DNA of 64,000 bases from Amycolatopsis alkalitolerans (GTDB lineage: Bacteria > Actinomycetota > Actinomycetes > Mycobacteriales > Pseudonocardiaceae). The stretch lies in contig NZ_VDFW01000004.1 of the NCBI RefSeq assembly GCF_006152065.1, positions 124,001-188,000 of the forward strand. Reading direction: 5' to 3'. Of the stretch, positions 38,505-47,166 are shown piece after piece. The translations under genes were made by a program, and so were the position numbers. Every line of letters begins with the position of its first letter. Within the stretch, counting starts at the first letter, position 1. The notes under the pieces are model-generated. The model saw only the letters and a list, made by a program, of their open reading frames with translations. It was not told the origin of the DNA and did no database searches.

Positions 38505-39227
38505 TCAGTGCCTGGCGAGGTCGGTTTCGATGGCGTGGGCGGTCCGTACGAGTTCGGGCACGTCCTCGTGCACGGCGATGCCGGGGGTCAGGTCGGGGCG
38601 CACGAACACCTCGATCGCTGCGACGACCTTGCCCTGCCGGTTGCGCACGGGCGCGGCGACAGCGCCTCCGAGTAACGCCCAGCCACGGGCCCGTACGTGT
38701 TTCAGGTCGTCACGCAGGTCCGTCTGGTCGGGATGGGCCCGCAGCCGTCGCTCGAACTCGTCATCGGGAACTCCGGCGAGCAGGACGAACCCTGACGCGC
38801 TTTCCCACGCGTTGAACCGCGTGCCGACCGTGGTCGCGTCACGGCGGAAGCCTGGGAGCACGGCCAGTTGGAACACGTCGTCGCCGTCGAGGACCGCGAG
38901 CGACGCCGTCGCGCCGAGTGCGTGGGCGAGTGACTGCAGATGCGGCTGTGCCAGGTGAGGCAGCGCGAGGGTGGACAGGTAGGCGCAACCGAGTTCGAGT
39001 GTGCGCGGGGTGAGCCGGTACGCCCCGCCGTCACCGCGGACGTAGCCCAGGTCGGCCAGGGTCGACAACATGCGCCGCGCCGTTGCCCCATCGAGGCCGG
39101 TCTTCCTGGCTACCTCCCTGGGAGCCAGCGACGGATGGGCGGCGTCGAAAGCGCGGAGAACGGCGAACGCGCGCGCCACCGACTGGACGAAATGCGGGCC
39201 GCGGCCCGCGGCTGGGGTGTCCGACAT
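38505..39227 (-). CDS. IclR-family transcriptional regulator
   Basis: This 240-residue protein carries an N-terminal winged HTH (LAPREVARKTGLDGATARRM, LSTLADLGYVRGDGGAYRLT) and a C-terminal IclR ligand domain with WALLGGAVAAPVRNRQGKVV and VRPDLTPGIAVHEDVPELV. Such proteins often control aromatic or central catabolic genes. ATG 39227 is preferred over 39350, since the extra N terminus (MPVRPFMST...) looks non-coding. It ends 66 bp before the RpiR gene on the same strand. Confidence 0.9.
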   Translation of the reverse strand: MSDTPAAGRGPHFVQSVARAFAVLRAFDAAHPSLAPREVARKTGLDGATARRMLSTLADLGYVRGDGGAYRLTPRTLELGCAYLSTLALPHLAQPHLQSLAHALGATASLAVLDGDDVFQLAVLPGFRRDATTVGTRFNAWESASGFVLLAGVPDDEFERRLRAHPDQTDLRDDLKHVRARGWALLGGAVAAPVRNRQGKVVAAIEVFVRPDLTPGIAVHEDVPELVRTAHAIETDLARH

Positions 39228-39270
39228 CGTCGAGGACCCTTCCACCGCACCACGGGATGTGCGTCTGCCG

Positions 39271-39289
39271 AACATGCTACCGCCATGTT
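39271..39289. promoter_or_regulatory. Palindrome upstream of the IclR-type gene
   Basis: AACATG (39271-39276) and CATGTT (39284-39289) form a perfect 6-bp inverted repeat around 7 bases, with flanking CG on both sides (39269-39270 and 39291-39292). It lies 44 bp ahead of the IclR start and could be its own operator. Confidence 0.35.
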
Positions 39290-39424
39290 TCGTGCGTCCG
39301 GGCCGGCGGGTATATGCCTGTTTCGTCGACATGAAAGGGCGAACCGGCACCGCGCATCAAGCGATCAGCGGCGCTGAGCGCGGTCAAGCCCGCCGGCGCC
39401 TGAGGCAAGGAAAGGAGAATCGTC

Positions 39425-39997
39425 GTGGCGAACGAACTCGCCGGGAAGCGCGTCGCGTTCATGGTGGCGCCTGAGGGGGCCGAGCAGGTCGAACTGACCG
39501 AGCCGTGGCGGGCGGTGCAGGAGGCGGGCGGGCGGCCGGCGCTGATTTCCACCAGCGGCGGCAAGATCCAGGCTTTCAACCATCTCGACAGGGGGGACAC
39601 GTTCCCGGTCGACCATGTGGTCACCGACGTCTCGGCGGACGATTTCGACGCTCTCGTGCTGCCGGGCGGCGTGGCCAACCCCGACTTCCTGCGCATGAAC
39701 GCGTACGCGGTGCGCTTCGCCGGCACGTTCTTCGCGCAGCACAAGCCCGTCGCGGCGATCTGCCACGCGTCGTGGACCCTGGTCGAGGCGGACGTGGTGC
39801 GTGGCCGGCGGATGACCTCCTGGCCGAGCTTGCGGACGGATCTGCGCAACGCGGGTGCGGACTGGGTCGACGAGGAAGTGGTGGTGGACAACGGTTTCGT
39901 GACCAGCCGCAAACCTGACGACCTGCCCGCGTTCTGCGGGAAACTGGTCGAGGAGTTCGCGGAGGGTAAGCATCGCGAGCAGGCGACGAGCGCCTGA
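39425..39997 (+). CDS. DJ-1/PfpI-type protein (type 1 glutamine amidotransferase-like)
   Basis: A 190-residue protein of the DJ-1/PfpI superfamily. The nucleophile elbow is VAAICHASWTLVEA with Cys near residue 114, preceded by the Glu of VMVAPEGAEQVELT and by DALVLPGGVANPDFLRM. It probably acts as a protein-repair, glyoxalase-like or stress protein; sequence does not decide. GTG 39425 has an AAAGGAG site 9 bases ahead. It is convergent with the DUF72 gene, which ends 3 bp away. Confidence 0.9.
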   Translation: MANELAGKRVAFMVAPEGAEQVELTEPWRAVQEAGGRPALISTSGGKIQAFNHLDRGDTFPVDHVVTDVSADDFDALVLPGGVANPDFLRMNAYAVRFAGTFFAQHKPVAAICHASWTLVEADVVRGRRMTSWPSLRTDLRNAGADWVDEEVVVDNGFVTSRKPDDLPAFCGKLVEEFAEGKHREQATSA

Positions 39998-40000
39998 AGC

Positions 40001-40813
40001 TCACGCCATGAGCGCCGCCAGCGCGATGGCGTCGTGCGGTGCTCGCACCTCGGCGTCGTTGTCGAAGTAGACGTAGGCGTCGCGACGGCCCGCCTGCCAG
40101 GCGCGGATCTTCCCGGCCCACGACCGCAGGGCCACATCGCTGTACCCGCTCGCGTACAGCTCCTCCGCGCCGTGCAGGCGGACGTAGACGAAATCAGCCG
40201 TGACTTCCTCCAAAGTAAGCCAGGTGCTGGCGGAATCGGAGACGACGGACGCGATCCCGTTGTCTCGCAACAGCTCGGGGAACTCCGCGGTCTGGAAGCT
40301 GGGGTGGCGGACCTCCAGGGCGTACCGCAGCGGCCGGTCGGGGCCGGCATCCGTATGCGGTTCGCCCTTGACCTTGTCGTCGTGCTTCTTCGCGAGTTCG
40401 GCGGCGGCGCGCGTGGTTCGTGGGAGCAGCGCGAAGAAGTTGGCGAGCCGCCCCGGCTCGAACGCGAGCGTCGGCGGCAGCTGCCACAGGATCGGGCCCA
40501 GCTTGTGCCCCAGCGCCAGCACGCCGCTCGCGAAGAAGTTCGCCAGCGGCACTTCGACGCCGACCAGCCGCTTCATATGCGTGATGAACCGGCCGCCCTT
40601 GACCGCGAACACGAAGCCCTCCGGCGTCTGCGCGGACCACGCCCGGTACCGCTCGGGCCGCTGCAGCGAGTAGAACGAGCCGTTGATCTCGGCCGTGTTC
40701 ATCCGGGCCGAGAGGTACTCCAGCTCACGCCGTTGCGCGAGGCCGCGCGGGTAGAAGGTGCCCCGCCACGCCGGGTACCGCCAGCCCGAAGTGCCGATCC
40801 TCAGCTCACCGAT
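40001..40813 (-). CDS. DUF72 family protein, probable AUC start
   Basis: DUF72 proteins are TIM-barrel-like proteins of unknown function. The family start is G-E-x-R-I-G-T-S-G-W. Here GGTGAGCTGAGGATCGGC reads GELRIG and continues TSGWRYPAW, but the codon before is ATC (40813-40811), not a standard start. No ATG, GTG or TTG lies in frame upstream of the conserved region. AGGAGG at 40824-40819, 5 bases ahead of that ATC, is an almost perfect ribosome site. The next start (ATG 40702) would remove 37 conserved residues including the family motif. With ATC the protein has 270 residues. Other motifs are EINGSFYSLQRPERYRAW and VYFDNDAEVRAPHDAI. Confidence 0.72.
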   Translation of the reverse strand: MGELRIGTSGWRYPAWRGTFYPRGLAQRRELEYLSARMNTAEINGSFYSLQRPERYRAWSAQTPEGFVFAVKGGRFITHMKRLVGVEVPLANFFASGVLALGHKLGPILWQLPPTLAFEPGRLANFFALLPRTTRAAAELAKKHDDKVKGEPHTDAGPDRPLRYALEVRHPSFQTAEFPELLRDNGIASVVSDSASTWLTLEEVTADFVYVRLHGAEELYASGYSDVALRSWAGKIRAWQAGRRDAYVYFDNDAEVRAPHDAIALAALMA

Positions 40814-40823
40814 CGCACCCTCC

Positions 40824-41582
40824 TCAGTCCCATGAGAACCGCCAATGGCGCTTGTGTACCAGACTTGCCGCGTACTCGCGCAGGTTGCCCGGCTGGCCCG
40901 AGAAACTCCGCACCGAGAACGCCCTGTGCTCGGCCGCGACCACGAGCGCGCGTCCCTGCAGCCGTGGCGGCGCGGCGACCGAAAGCTCCAGCTCGTCGAA
41001 GCCCAGCACGACGAGCGTCGCGCCGAACCGGTCCTCCCAGCTGCGCAGCACCGCCGACACGGCCGCGACCTGGTCGGTGGACTTGATCATGCCGGTCCAG
41101 CCGAGCGTGGCCGGGACGTCCGCCGGCCGCTCGACGGCGACCAGGCCGAGCCGGTACATGCCGCGGCGCGCGAGAATCGAGCCGGTGTTGCCCGCCTCCG
41201 CGAGCGGATCCACCCTCAGCTGCGATTTTCTTGCCAGACCGGGGAAGTTCGCCCCGTACGGGCGGAGGCAGCCGGTGCCGCCGGCGCAGCAGAACGGATC
41301 CCACCAGCGGGCGAGCGTCTGGCCGACGTCGACCGTTTCGATCCGGTGCACCGCCGGGCCCAGCCGTCGGCGGTCGTCCACCCAGTCCTCCCCGGTGGCC
41401 GCGAACCGTTCGTCGTGCGGGACGAGCACGGGCCACAGGCCGGTGCGCTCGAACGCATCGATGCAGTCCCGGTATTGGCCGGGCTCGGTCAACGGCTCGT
41501 CGGACAGCCAGATCGGGCCGTGCCAGTGGCCCGCGGGCAGGTGCAGGCCCGGCAGCGTCTCGAATGAAGCGGCGGTGGTCAT
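40824..41582 (-). CDS. DUF4253 family protein
   Basis: This 252-residue protein ends in the DUF4253 region: RLGLVAVERPADVPATLGW, AVLRSWEDRFGATLVVLGFD, LSVAAPPRLQGRALVVAAEH, EYAASLVHKRHWRFSWD. The family has no assigned function. The N-terminal part contains FCCAGGTGCLRPYG, with three cysteines, which is unusual. It starts at ATG 41582, 41 bp after the membrane protein gene, and its stop overlaps the ribosome site of the DUF72 gene by one base, so the two may be coupled. Confidence 0.8.
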   Translation of the reverse strand: MTTAASFETLPGLHLPAGHWHGPIWLSDEPLTEPGQYRDCIDAFERTGLWPVLVPHDERFAATGEDWVDDRRRLGPAVHRIETVDVGQTLARWWDPFCCAGGTGCLRPYGANFPGLARKSQLRVDPLAEAGNTGSILARRGMYRLGLVAVERPADVPATLGWTGMIKSTDQVAAVSAVLRSWEDRFGATLVVLGFDELELSVAAPPRLQGRALVVAAEHRAFSVRSFSGQPGNLREYAASLVHKRHWRFSWD

Positions 41583-41623
41583 CGATTCCCCTCGCGACTA
41601 GATGGTGCCAACGCGTCCGAACA

Positions 41624-42208
41624 CTAGTTCGAGGGTACGACATTTTCGGGCCGCCGCCGACGGGCGTACCAGAGCAGTGCCAGGACCAGCAGCCAGCCGC
41701 CGCTGACCGCCGTGGAGATGGGCAGCAGGAGGAACAGCCAGTGCCAGGCCAGCACGGCCGCGATCCCGAAGAGCAGGCAGAAACCGGTGGTCAGCGGTAG
41801 TGCGGCAGACCTGCGGGCGGCCACGAGCACGGGCAGCCCGGCCAGTACGACGGCGGCTACGCCGTACAGCGACTGCGGGCTTCCGGCGGAGAGCCAGAGC
41901 GCGAACCAGATCAGCCCGGGCAGCGCGCCGACCACGAAAACCACCCACAAGAGATGCCGTGCGATGCGCTCGATCGTCTCGCGGTCGGACTGGCGGGCGA
42001 CGAGGAACGCGCTGACCGCCAGGACCGCGAACCCGACGACGACCGCGACCAGCAGGGCCGGGACCGCGCGCTGGAACCCGTTCGAACCGAGGAAATGGGC
42101 ACTGCCGAGCCCGCTGATCACCCCCGCCACACAGGCGGCGATCAACGCCGTCACGTACCGCGGCACCAGTGCTGTCGTGGGCAACCGGTGGCGCAGATGC
42201 TCGGTCAC
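41624..42208 (-). CDS. Polytopic membrane protein, unknown
   Basis: This 194-residue protein shows about five to six hydrophobic helices, beginning ALIAACVAGVISGLGSAHFL, then PALLVAVVVGFAVLAVSAFL, and ending WLLVLALLWYARRRRPENV with a basic tail. The GTG at 42208 (CCTGGGGGC ahead) is favoured over the longer frame to 42319, whose extra N terminus is not membrane-like. Not recognised as a named family. It follows XPB on the same strand after 107 bp. Confidence 0.75.
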   Translation of the reverse strand: MTEHLRHRLPTTALVPRYVTALIAACVAGVISGLGSAHFLGSNGFQRAVPALLVAVVVGFAVLAVSAFLVARQSDRETIERIARHLLWVVFVVGALPGLIWFALWLSAGSPQSLYGVAAVVLAGLPVLVAARRSAALPLTTGFCLLFGIAAVLAWHWLFLLLPISTAVSGGWLLVLALLWYARRRRPENVVPSN

Positions 42209-42315
42209 GCCCCCAGGATTGCACGCCCGGCGTGACCCATGCGTGGACCGCGGTGCTGTTTTCGAAGCGGCGTTCCGCCACCCACACCGCGGCGCGTACC
42301 AAGCTGGAACGGTCG

Positions 42316-43968
42316 TCAACCGAGCTCGCCGGACAGGAAGGCGTCCGCGTCGCGAATCGTGTACGCGTACCCCTGCTCCGCCAGGAAACGCTGGCGATGG
42401 GCCGCGTACTCCGCGTCGAGTGTGTCCCGTGCGACCACCGAGTAGAAATGTGCCTGCCGCCCGTCGCCTTTGGGGCGCAGGAGCCGGCCGAGCCGCTGGG
42501 CTTCTTCCTGCCGGGAGCCGAACGTGCCGGACACCTGGATCGCGACCGAGGCCTCGGGCAGGTCGATGGAGAAGTTCGCGACCTTCGACACCACGAGCCG
42601 GCCGAGTTCGCCACGGCGGAACGCGTCGAACAGGGCCTCGCGTTCCTTGTTCTTCGTCGAGCCCTGGATCACCGGCGCCTCCAGCGCGGCACCCAGCTCC
42701 TCCAGCTGATCGAGGTACGCGCCGATGACCAGCGCCGGCTCACCGGGGTGCTTGTCCAAAATGGACCTGATCACCGCGTTCTTGGTGTGCGCGGTCGAAG
42801 CGAGCTTGTACTTCTCTTCCGCCTCGGCCGTCGCGTAGCTCAGCCGCTCGCTGTCGGTCAGCGTCACGCGCACTTCGGTGCATTCGGCGGGCGCTATCCA
42901 GCCCTGCGCCTCGATATCGCGCCACGGCACGTCGTACCGCTTCGGCCCGATCAGCGAGAACACATCGCCCTCGCGTCCGTCCTCGCGCACCAGCGTCGCG
43001 GTGAGCCCGAGGCGGCGGCGCGACTGCAGGTCCGCCGTCATCCGGAACACCGGCGCGGGAAGCAGGTGCACCTCGTCGTAGACCACCAGGCCCCAGTCTC
43101 GCGTGTCGAACAGTTCCAGATGCCGGTACTCGCCCTTCGTCTTGCGGGTGATGACCTGGTAGGTCGCGATCGTGACCGGGCGGATCTCCTTCTTCTCCCC
43201 CGAGTACTCGCCGATCTCGTCCTCGGTCAGCGAGGTACGCGCGACCAGTTCGCGCTTCCACTGCCGGCCGGCGACGGTGTTGGTGACCAGGATCAGCGTG
43301 GTCGCCTGCGCCTGCGCCATCGCGGCCGCACCGACCAGCGTCTTGCCCGCGCCGCAAGGAAGAACGACCACGCCGGAGCCGCCCGCCCAGAACGCGTCCG
43401 CGGCCCGCCGCTGGTAGTCGCGGAGCGCCCAGCCCTGCTCGTCGAGCGCGATCGGATGCGCCTCACCATCGACATAGCCGGCAAGGTCCTCGGCCGGCCA
43501 GCCGACCTTGAGCAGCGCCTGCTTGAGCCGGCCGCGCTCCGACGGATGCACCAGCACCGTGTCGTCGTCGATGCGCGCGCCCAGCATCGGGCTGATCTTC
43601 TTGTTGCGCAGCACCTCCTCCAGCACGGCCCGGTCGGTCGTGGTCATGACCAGCCCGTGCGCCGGGTCGTTGGCGATCTGCAGCCGGCCGAACCGGCCCA
43701 TCGTGTCGACGATGTCGATGAGCAGCGGCTGCGGCACGGGGAACCGCGAGTGCGAGGTCAGCGCGTGTACGACCTGCTCGGCATCGTGCCCGGCGGCGCG
43801 CGCGTTCCACAGCGCCAGCGGGGTGATGCGGTAGGTGTGCACGTGCTCGGGCGCGCGCTCGAGTTCGGCGAACGGCGCGATCGCGATCCGGGCGTCCTCG
43901 GCCTGCCCGTGGTCGACCTCGAGCAGCACGGTCTTGTCGGACTGAACGATCAACGGGCCATCTGTCAC
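42316..43968 (-). CDS. XPB-type superfamily 2 DNA helicase
   Basis: A 550-residue DNA repair helicase of the bacterial XPB group. The N-terminal part (to about residue 190) matches the XPB damage-recognition domain; motif I is VVLPCGAGKTLVGAAAM, motif II VYDEVHLLPA, the RED-like motif REDGREGDVFSL, and motif VI GTFGSRQEEAQRLGRLLRPK. It unwinds DNA for repair or genome maintenance. GTG 43968, with AAGGAGG just ahead, gives TDGPLIVQSDKTVLLEVD. It follows the frameshifted monooxygenase by 8 bp on the same strand. Confidence 0.94.
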   Translation of the reverse strand: MTDGPLIVQSDKTVLLEVDHGQAEDARIAIAPFAELERAPEHVHTYRITPLALWNARAAGHDAEQVVHALTSHSRFPVPQPLLIDIVDTMGRFGRLQIANDPAHGLVMTTTDRAVLEEVLRNKKISPMLGARIDDDTVLVHPSERGRLKQALLKVGWPAEDLAGYVDGEAHPIALDEQGWALRDYQRRAADAFWAGGSGVVVLPCGAGKTLVGAAAMAQAQATTLILVTNTVAGRQWKRELVARTSLTEDEIGEYSGEKKEIRPVTIATYQVITRKTKGEYRHLELFDTRDWGLVVYDEVHLLPAPVFRMTADLQSRRRLGLTATLVREDGREGDVFSLIGPKRYDVPWRDIEAQGWIAPAECTEVRVTLTDSERLSYATAEAEEKYKLASTAHTKNAVIRSILDKHPGEPALVIGAYLDQLEELGAALEAPVIQGSTKNKEREALFDAFRRGELGRLVVSKVANFSIDLPEASVAIQVSGTFGSRQEEAQRLGRLLRPKGDGRQAHFYSVVARDTLDAEYAAHRQRFLAEQGYAYTIRDADAFLSGELG

Positions 43969-43976
43969 GCCCTCCT

Positions 43977-45339
43977 TTATACGGCCTGCCCGAACCACGT
44001 GGTCAGCGCCCGCGTGACGGGGCCTTCACCGGACCAGCACACGACTCCGTCCGGACGGAGTAGCAGCGCTTCGTAGTCCTCGTCGGCTTTCGCGCGCACG
44101 ACGTCGACTCGGTCCGCCCAACCTGACGGCCACTCGTGCTCGCCCAGGTCGAGGAGCAGGCCGCGACCGGAGCGCAGCAACTCGGCCAGCCGGACCGGGC
44201 CCTCGTCGGTGACCAGGTCGAAGTCGGGCACCCGGCCGGGCGCGTCGAGCCCGGACATCATCCCGGCGAGGTACCGGTTCGTGTCGGAGGCGCATGAGGT
44301 CGGTGAAAATGTCGCGCAGCGCCGCCACGTCACCGCTCGGGCCGGGATTGGCGAGCACGCGTTGCGCCGAGGTGTGGTGAAGCACGCGGGCAGCGGGTGG
44401 ATGCCGCTCGTCGTGGTAGGTGTGCAGGATGTCGACCCGCCCGGCGATCTTCGCGGAGAGCTTCCAGCCGAGGTTCATCGCGTCCTGCACGCCGAGGTTG
44501 AGGCCCTGGCCGCCGAGCGGTGGGTGGATATGCGCGGCGTCCCCGGCGAAGAACACGCGGCCCTGCCGGTAATGCTCGAGTTGCCGGGTGGCGTCACCGA
44601 AACGGGAGTGCGTCAGTACCTCGGCCAGGCGGGTCTGCTCACCGTAGATTGCGGTGAGCGCGGTCTGGACTTCGCGTTCGGGCCCGAAAGTGAAGCGGAA
44701 TCTGTCCCCGCCGATCGGCATGAGCATGCCCCAGTACTCGCCGGCCTCCCGGACGAGCGAGCTGATATGCCCGGACTCGCGCGGCACCAGATCAGACGCC
44801 GACGACAACCGGATGTCGGCGAGCACCGCGCGGTACGTGCCATCACGTCCCGGGAACGGCATGCCGAGGAGCTTGCGGACGGTGCTGTGCGCGCCGTCGC
44901 AAGCGACGAGGTAGCGCGCGCGGAGGCTCGCCATACCCGCGGTGATGGTGACGCCCTCCTCGTCCTGGTCGACGGCGGTGACTTCGTGCCCGCGCAGCAC
45001 CTGGATTCCCGCAGCCCGTTCCAGCTCCTCTTCGACCATCCACTGTGGAATCGAAATGGGGTTTAGATGCCTGGTGCGCCAAGGCTTCGCGTCCACTGGT
45101 ACCGGCAGCAGCGCGAAGTGCCCACCTTCGGTTTCGCGTGGTACGGCGCGGGCCAGTATCGGGTCGAGCAGCCCGCGCATGTCCAGCAGCTCCGCGGTGC
45201 GGGGCTGGATCGCGCCGCCCTTGGTCTGCTCCATTCGCTCGTCCAGCCGCTCGACGACGGTCGTGCGCACCCCGGCCAGCGCCAGTTCATGGGCCAGCGT
45301 CAGCCCGGTCGGGCCCGCTCCCACGATGACTACGTCCAT
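43977..45339 (-). pseudogene. FAD-dependent aromatic monooxygenase, broken by a frameshift
   Basis: The N-terminal 330 residues carry a normal flavoprotein hydroxylase: VIVGAGPTGLTLAHELALAG, SLRARYLVACDGAHSTVRKL and FFAGDAAHIHPPLGGQGLNL. The frame breaks near 44290-44293: reading the minus strand, ATGCGCCTCC has one extra base relative to what would give L-M-A-S-D-T-N-R-Y-L-A-G-M. After it, a different frame (to 43977) continues with SDTNRYLAGMMSGLDAPGRV and ends TTWFGQAV, while the original frame runs on as nonsense to 44026. The two pieces together would form one full protein of about 450 residues. A single inserted C or a sequencing error are equally possible. It is divergent from a TetR-type gene. 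Confidence 0.8.
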
Positions 45340-45350
45340 GATCTCCCCTC

Positions 45351-45379
45351 AGTACAAAAGTAGACTGAGTGCAAAGTAG
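45351..45379. promoter_or_regulatory. Direct repeats in the monooxygenase/TetR divergent region
   Basis: AGTACAAAAGTAG (45351-45363) and AGTGCAAAGTAG (45368-45379) are near-identical, 17 bp apart start to start. They occupy most of the 62-bp gap between the two divergent genes, where a TetR operator is expected. The arrangement is a direct, not inverted, repeat, so the call is tentative. Confidence 0.3.
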
Positions 45380-45401
45380 CACCAGGTGTTAGCATGGGCA
45401 A

Positions 45402-46016
45402 GTGAACCTGCGCGAACGGAAGAAGTCGCGAACCCGCGAGACGATCTCGAACACCGCCATCGACTTGTTCTTCGTGCACGGGTACGCCGAGGTGTCGATC
45501 ACCCAGATCGCCGAGGCCGCAGAGGTTTCGCGCCGGACGCTGTTCACGTACTTCCCGGCCAAGGAGGACCTGGTCGTGCACCGGTTCGCCGACCACGAAA
45601 CCGAGGCGGCGCGCGTGGTGCGCGGCGGGCAGGCACGGCCGCTGGCCGCGCTACGGGCGCATTTCCTCGAAGCCCTGCGCGATCGCGACCCGATCACCGG
45701 GCTGTCCGACCGGCAAGAGGTGCTCGAGTTGTACCGGCTGGTGCGGGAGACGCCCGCGCTGATGAACCGGATGCTGGCGTTCAACGAATCCGGGGAGCGC
45801 GCGCTGGCGGACGCCCTGCGTGAGAAGGTCGAGGTGACGCCGCTGGTGGCTTCGCTCGCCGCGGCGCAGATCGCCGCCGTGCGCTGGCGGCTCGCCTTGA
45901 CGAACAACGCCCGTGTCTCGGCGGGCTCGACCGCCGACGAGGCCTATCCGGTCGCCGTGGACGAGGCCGAGCAGGGCTTCCAGCTGCTGGCCGAAGGCCT
46001 GGAAGCGGTTCTCTAG
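45402..46016 (+). CDS. TetR-family transcriptional regulator
   Basis: A 204-residue repressor with an N-terminal HTH: NTAIDLFFVHGYAEVSITQI and AEAAEVSRRTLFTYFPAKED, the TetR signature. The C-terminal ligand part (REVLELYRLVRETPA) is not related to a known ligand. Likely represses the divergent monooxygenase gene; it may now control a broken gene. The GTG at 45402 lacks a clear ribosome site. The stop overlaps the convergent binding-protein gene by 4 bases. Confidence 0.88.
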   Translation: MNLRERKKSRTRETISNTAIDLFFVHGYAEVSITQIAEAAEVSRRTLFTYFPAKEDLVVHRFADHETEAARVVRGGQARPLAALRAHFLEALRDRDPITGLSDRQEVLELYRLVRETPALMNRMLAFNESGERALADALREKVEVTPLVASLAAAQIAAVRWRLALTNNARVSAGSTADEAYPVAVDEAEQGFQLLAEGLEAVL

Positions 46017-46969
46017 GCGCGGGGGAGCAGGGAGGGGACGTCCAGGCGGTTGGCGAGCAGACCGGTGCTGTGCATGAGGTCGGCCACGCGTTGTAGCCGT
46101 ACGCCGCTGAGCGAGGTCGGGTACTGGCCCAGCGAGATCAGCGCCGCGGTGGTCGCGTCGATGCCGCCGATGCTGGGCAGTGCCTGCCGCACCAGGGCCT
46201 GGTCGGCCGCCCGCTGCTGTGCGTCGGCGAGCACGCGGCGGAAGGTGGCGAGCGTGCGCTGGTTGGCCCGCGCGAACAGTCCGCCGGCCGCGTAGGCCGA
46301 GACCGGGAAGTTCGCCGTCGCGCCGCGCGAGGAGTCCGCCAGCACTCGCGCGCCCAGTTGCTGCTGCGCCCTCGTGATGTATGGCTCCGGCATCATCGCC
46401 GCGTCGGCGGAGCCGTCCCGCAGCGCGGCCGGCATGTCCGCGTACGAGCGGGTGTGGAACTTGATCTTCGTGGGGTCACCGCCCGCGGTCGCGAACATCG
46501 ACCGCGCGGCGAGCGCGCCCAGACCGTTCTCCCCGGCTACCACGATCTTCGGGGCCTTCTTGCTCGCCAGATCCGTGTAGTCCGAGCCCGGCAGCGTCAC
46601 CAGCGCCATCGTGTAAGGCGCCGAGGTGTAAGCCTCACCTTGAAGTTGCAGTGCGGTGCCGTGGGCCGCGGCGGTGAACAGGGCGACGTCAGTGGCGAAC
46701 GCCACATCCAGCTTGCCGGCCGCCAGACCGTCGAGCCCGGCGTGGGGAGTGGGTTCCTCGACGAGGTCGACGCGCAGCCCGGCCCGGGTGAACGAGCCGT
46801 CGGCGACGGCCATCCGCAGCGGCGCGGTATCGATCGGGTTCCCAACGCCCACCCGCAGCTCCGTGCGTTCCAGCCCCGCGGCCGGTGCCGGCTGCCCGCT
46901 CCCGAGGGGATTGCTGCACGCGGTGAGCAGACCGAGGCCTGCGACCAGCAAGATCGCTACTCTTCGCAT
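46013..46969 (-). CDS. ABC transporter substrate-binding lipoprotein (SsuA/NMT1-like), lone copy
   Basis: A 318-residue lipoprotein with signal MRRVAILLVAGLGLLTAC; the lipobox Cys is residue 18. The mature part looks like an aliphatic sulfonate, nitrate or NMT1-type binding protein: ELRVGVGNPIDTAPLRMAVA and KIVVAGENGLGALAARSMFA. It sits on the opposite strand from the second binding protein at 50075 and has no permease of its own next to it. ATG 46969 with AGGGGGG ahead is preferred to the longer frame (46999). Confidence 0.85.
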   Translation of the reverse strand: MRRVAILLVAGLGLLTACSNPLGSGQPAPAAGLERTELRVGVGNPIDTAPLRMAVADGSFTRAGLRVDLVEEPTPHAGLDGLAAGKLDVAFATDVALFTAAAHGTALQLQGEAYTSAPYTMALVTLPGSDYTDLASKKAPKIVVAGENGLGALAARSMFATAGGDPTKIKFHTRSYADMPAALRDGSADAAMMPEPYITRAQQQLGARVLADSSRGATANFPVSAYAAGGLFARANQRTLATFRRVLADAQQRAADQALVRQALPSIGGIDATTAALISLGQYPTSLSGVRLQRVADLMHSTGLLANRLDVPSLLPRA

Positions 46970-47166
46970 TCGACCCCCCTGCCGGGCGAAGGAAATCACG
47001 GTGGTGGGTGGAGCTTAGGATCCCGGGCCAATACCATCCCGGACGGATCGCACCGAGAGTAGATATCGGCTTGGTCTGCGCACCGTACTGGTTCCTCGCT
47101 AGTAGGTTAGTGGCTTCCGGCTGGTAACGGTGCGTGTTCATCAAAGGCAGCTAACGAAGGAAGGCG

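Noticed and set aside
40001-40702. DUF72 gene starting at ATG 40702
   Set aside because: It would delete the conserved first strand of the family; the stretch upstream is clearly coding and has a strong ribosome site before ATC 40813.
44026-44333. Reading the last part of the monooxygenase frame as a new domain
   Set aside because: After the break the first frame is Arg-rich nonsense typical of a shifted frame, while the other frame continues the family sequence.
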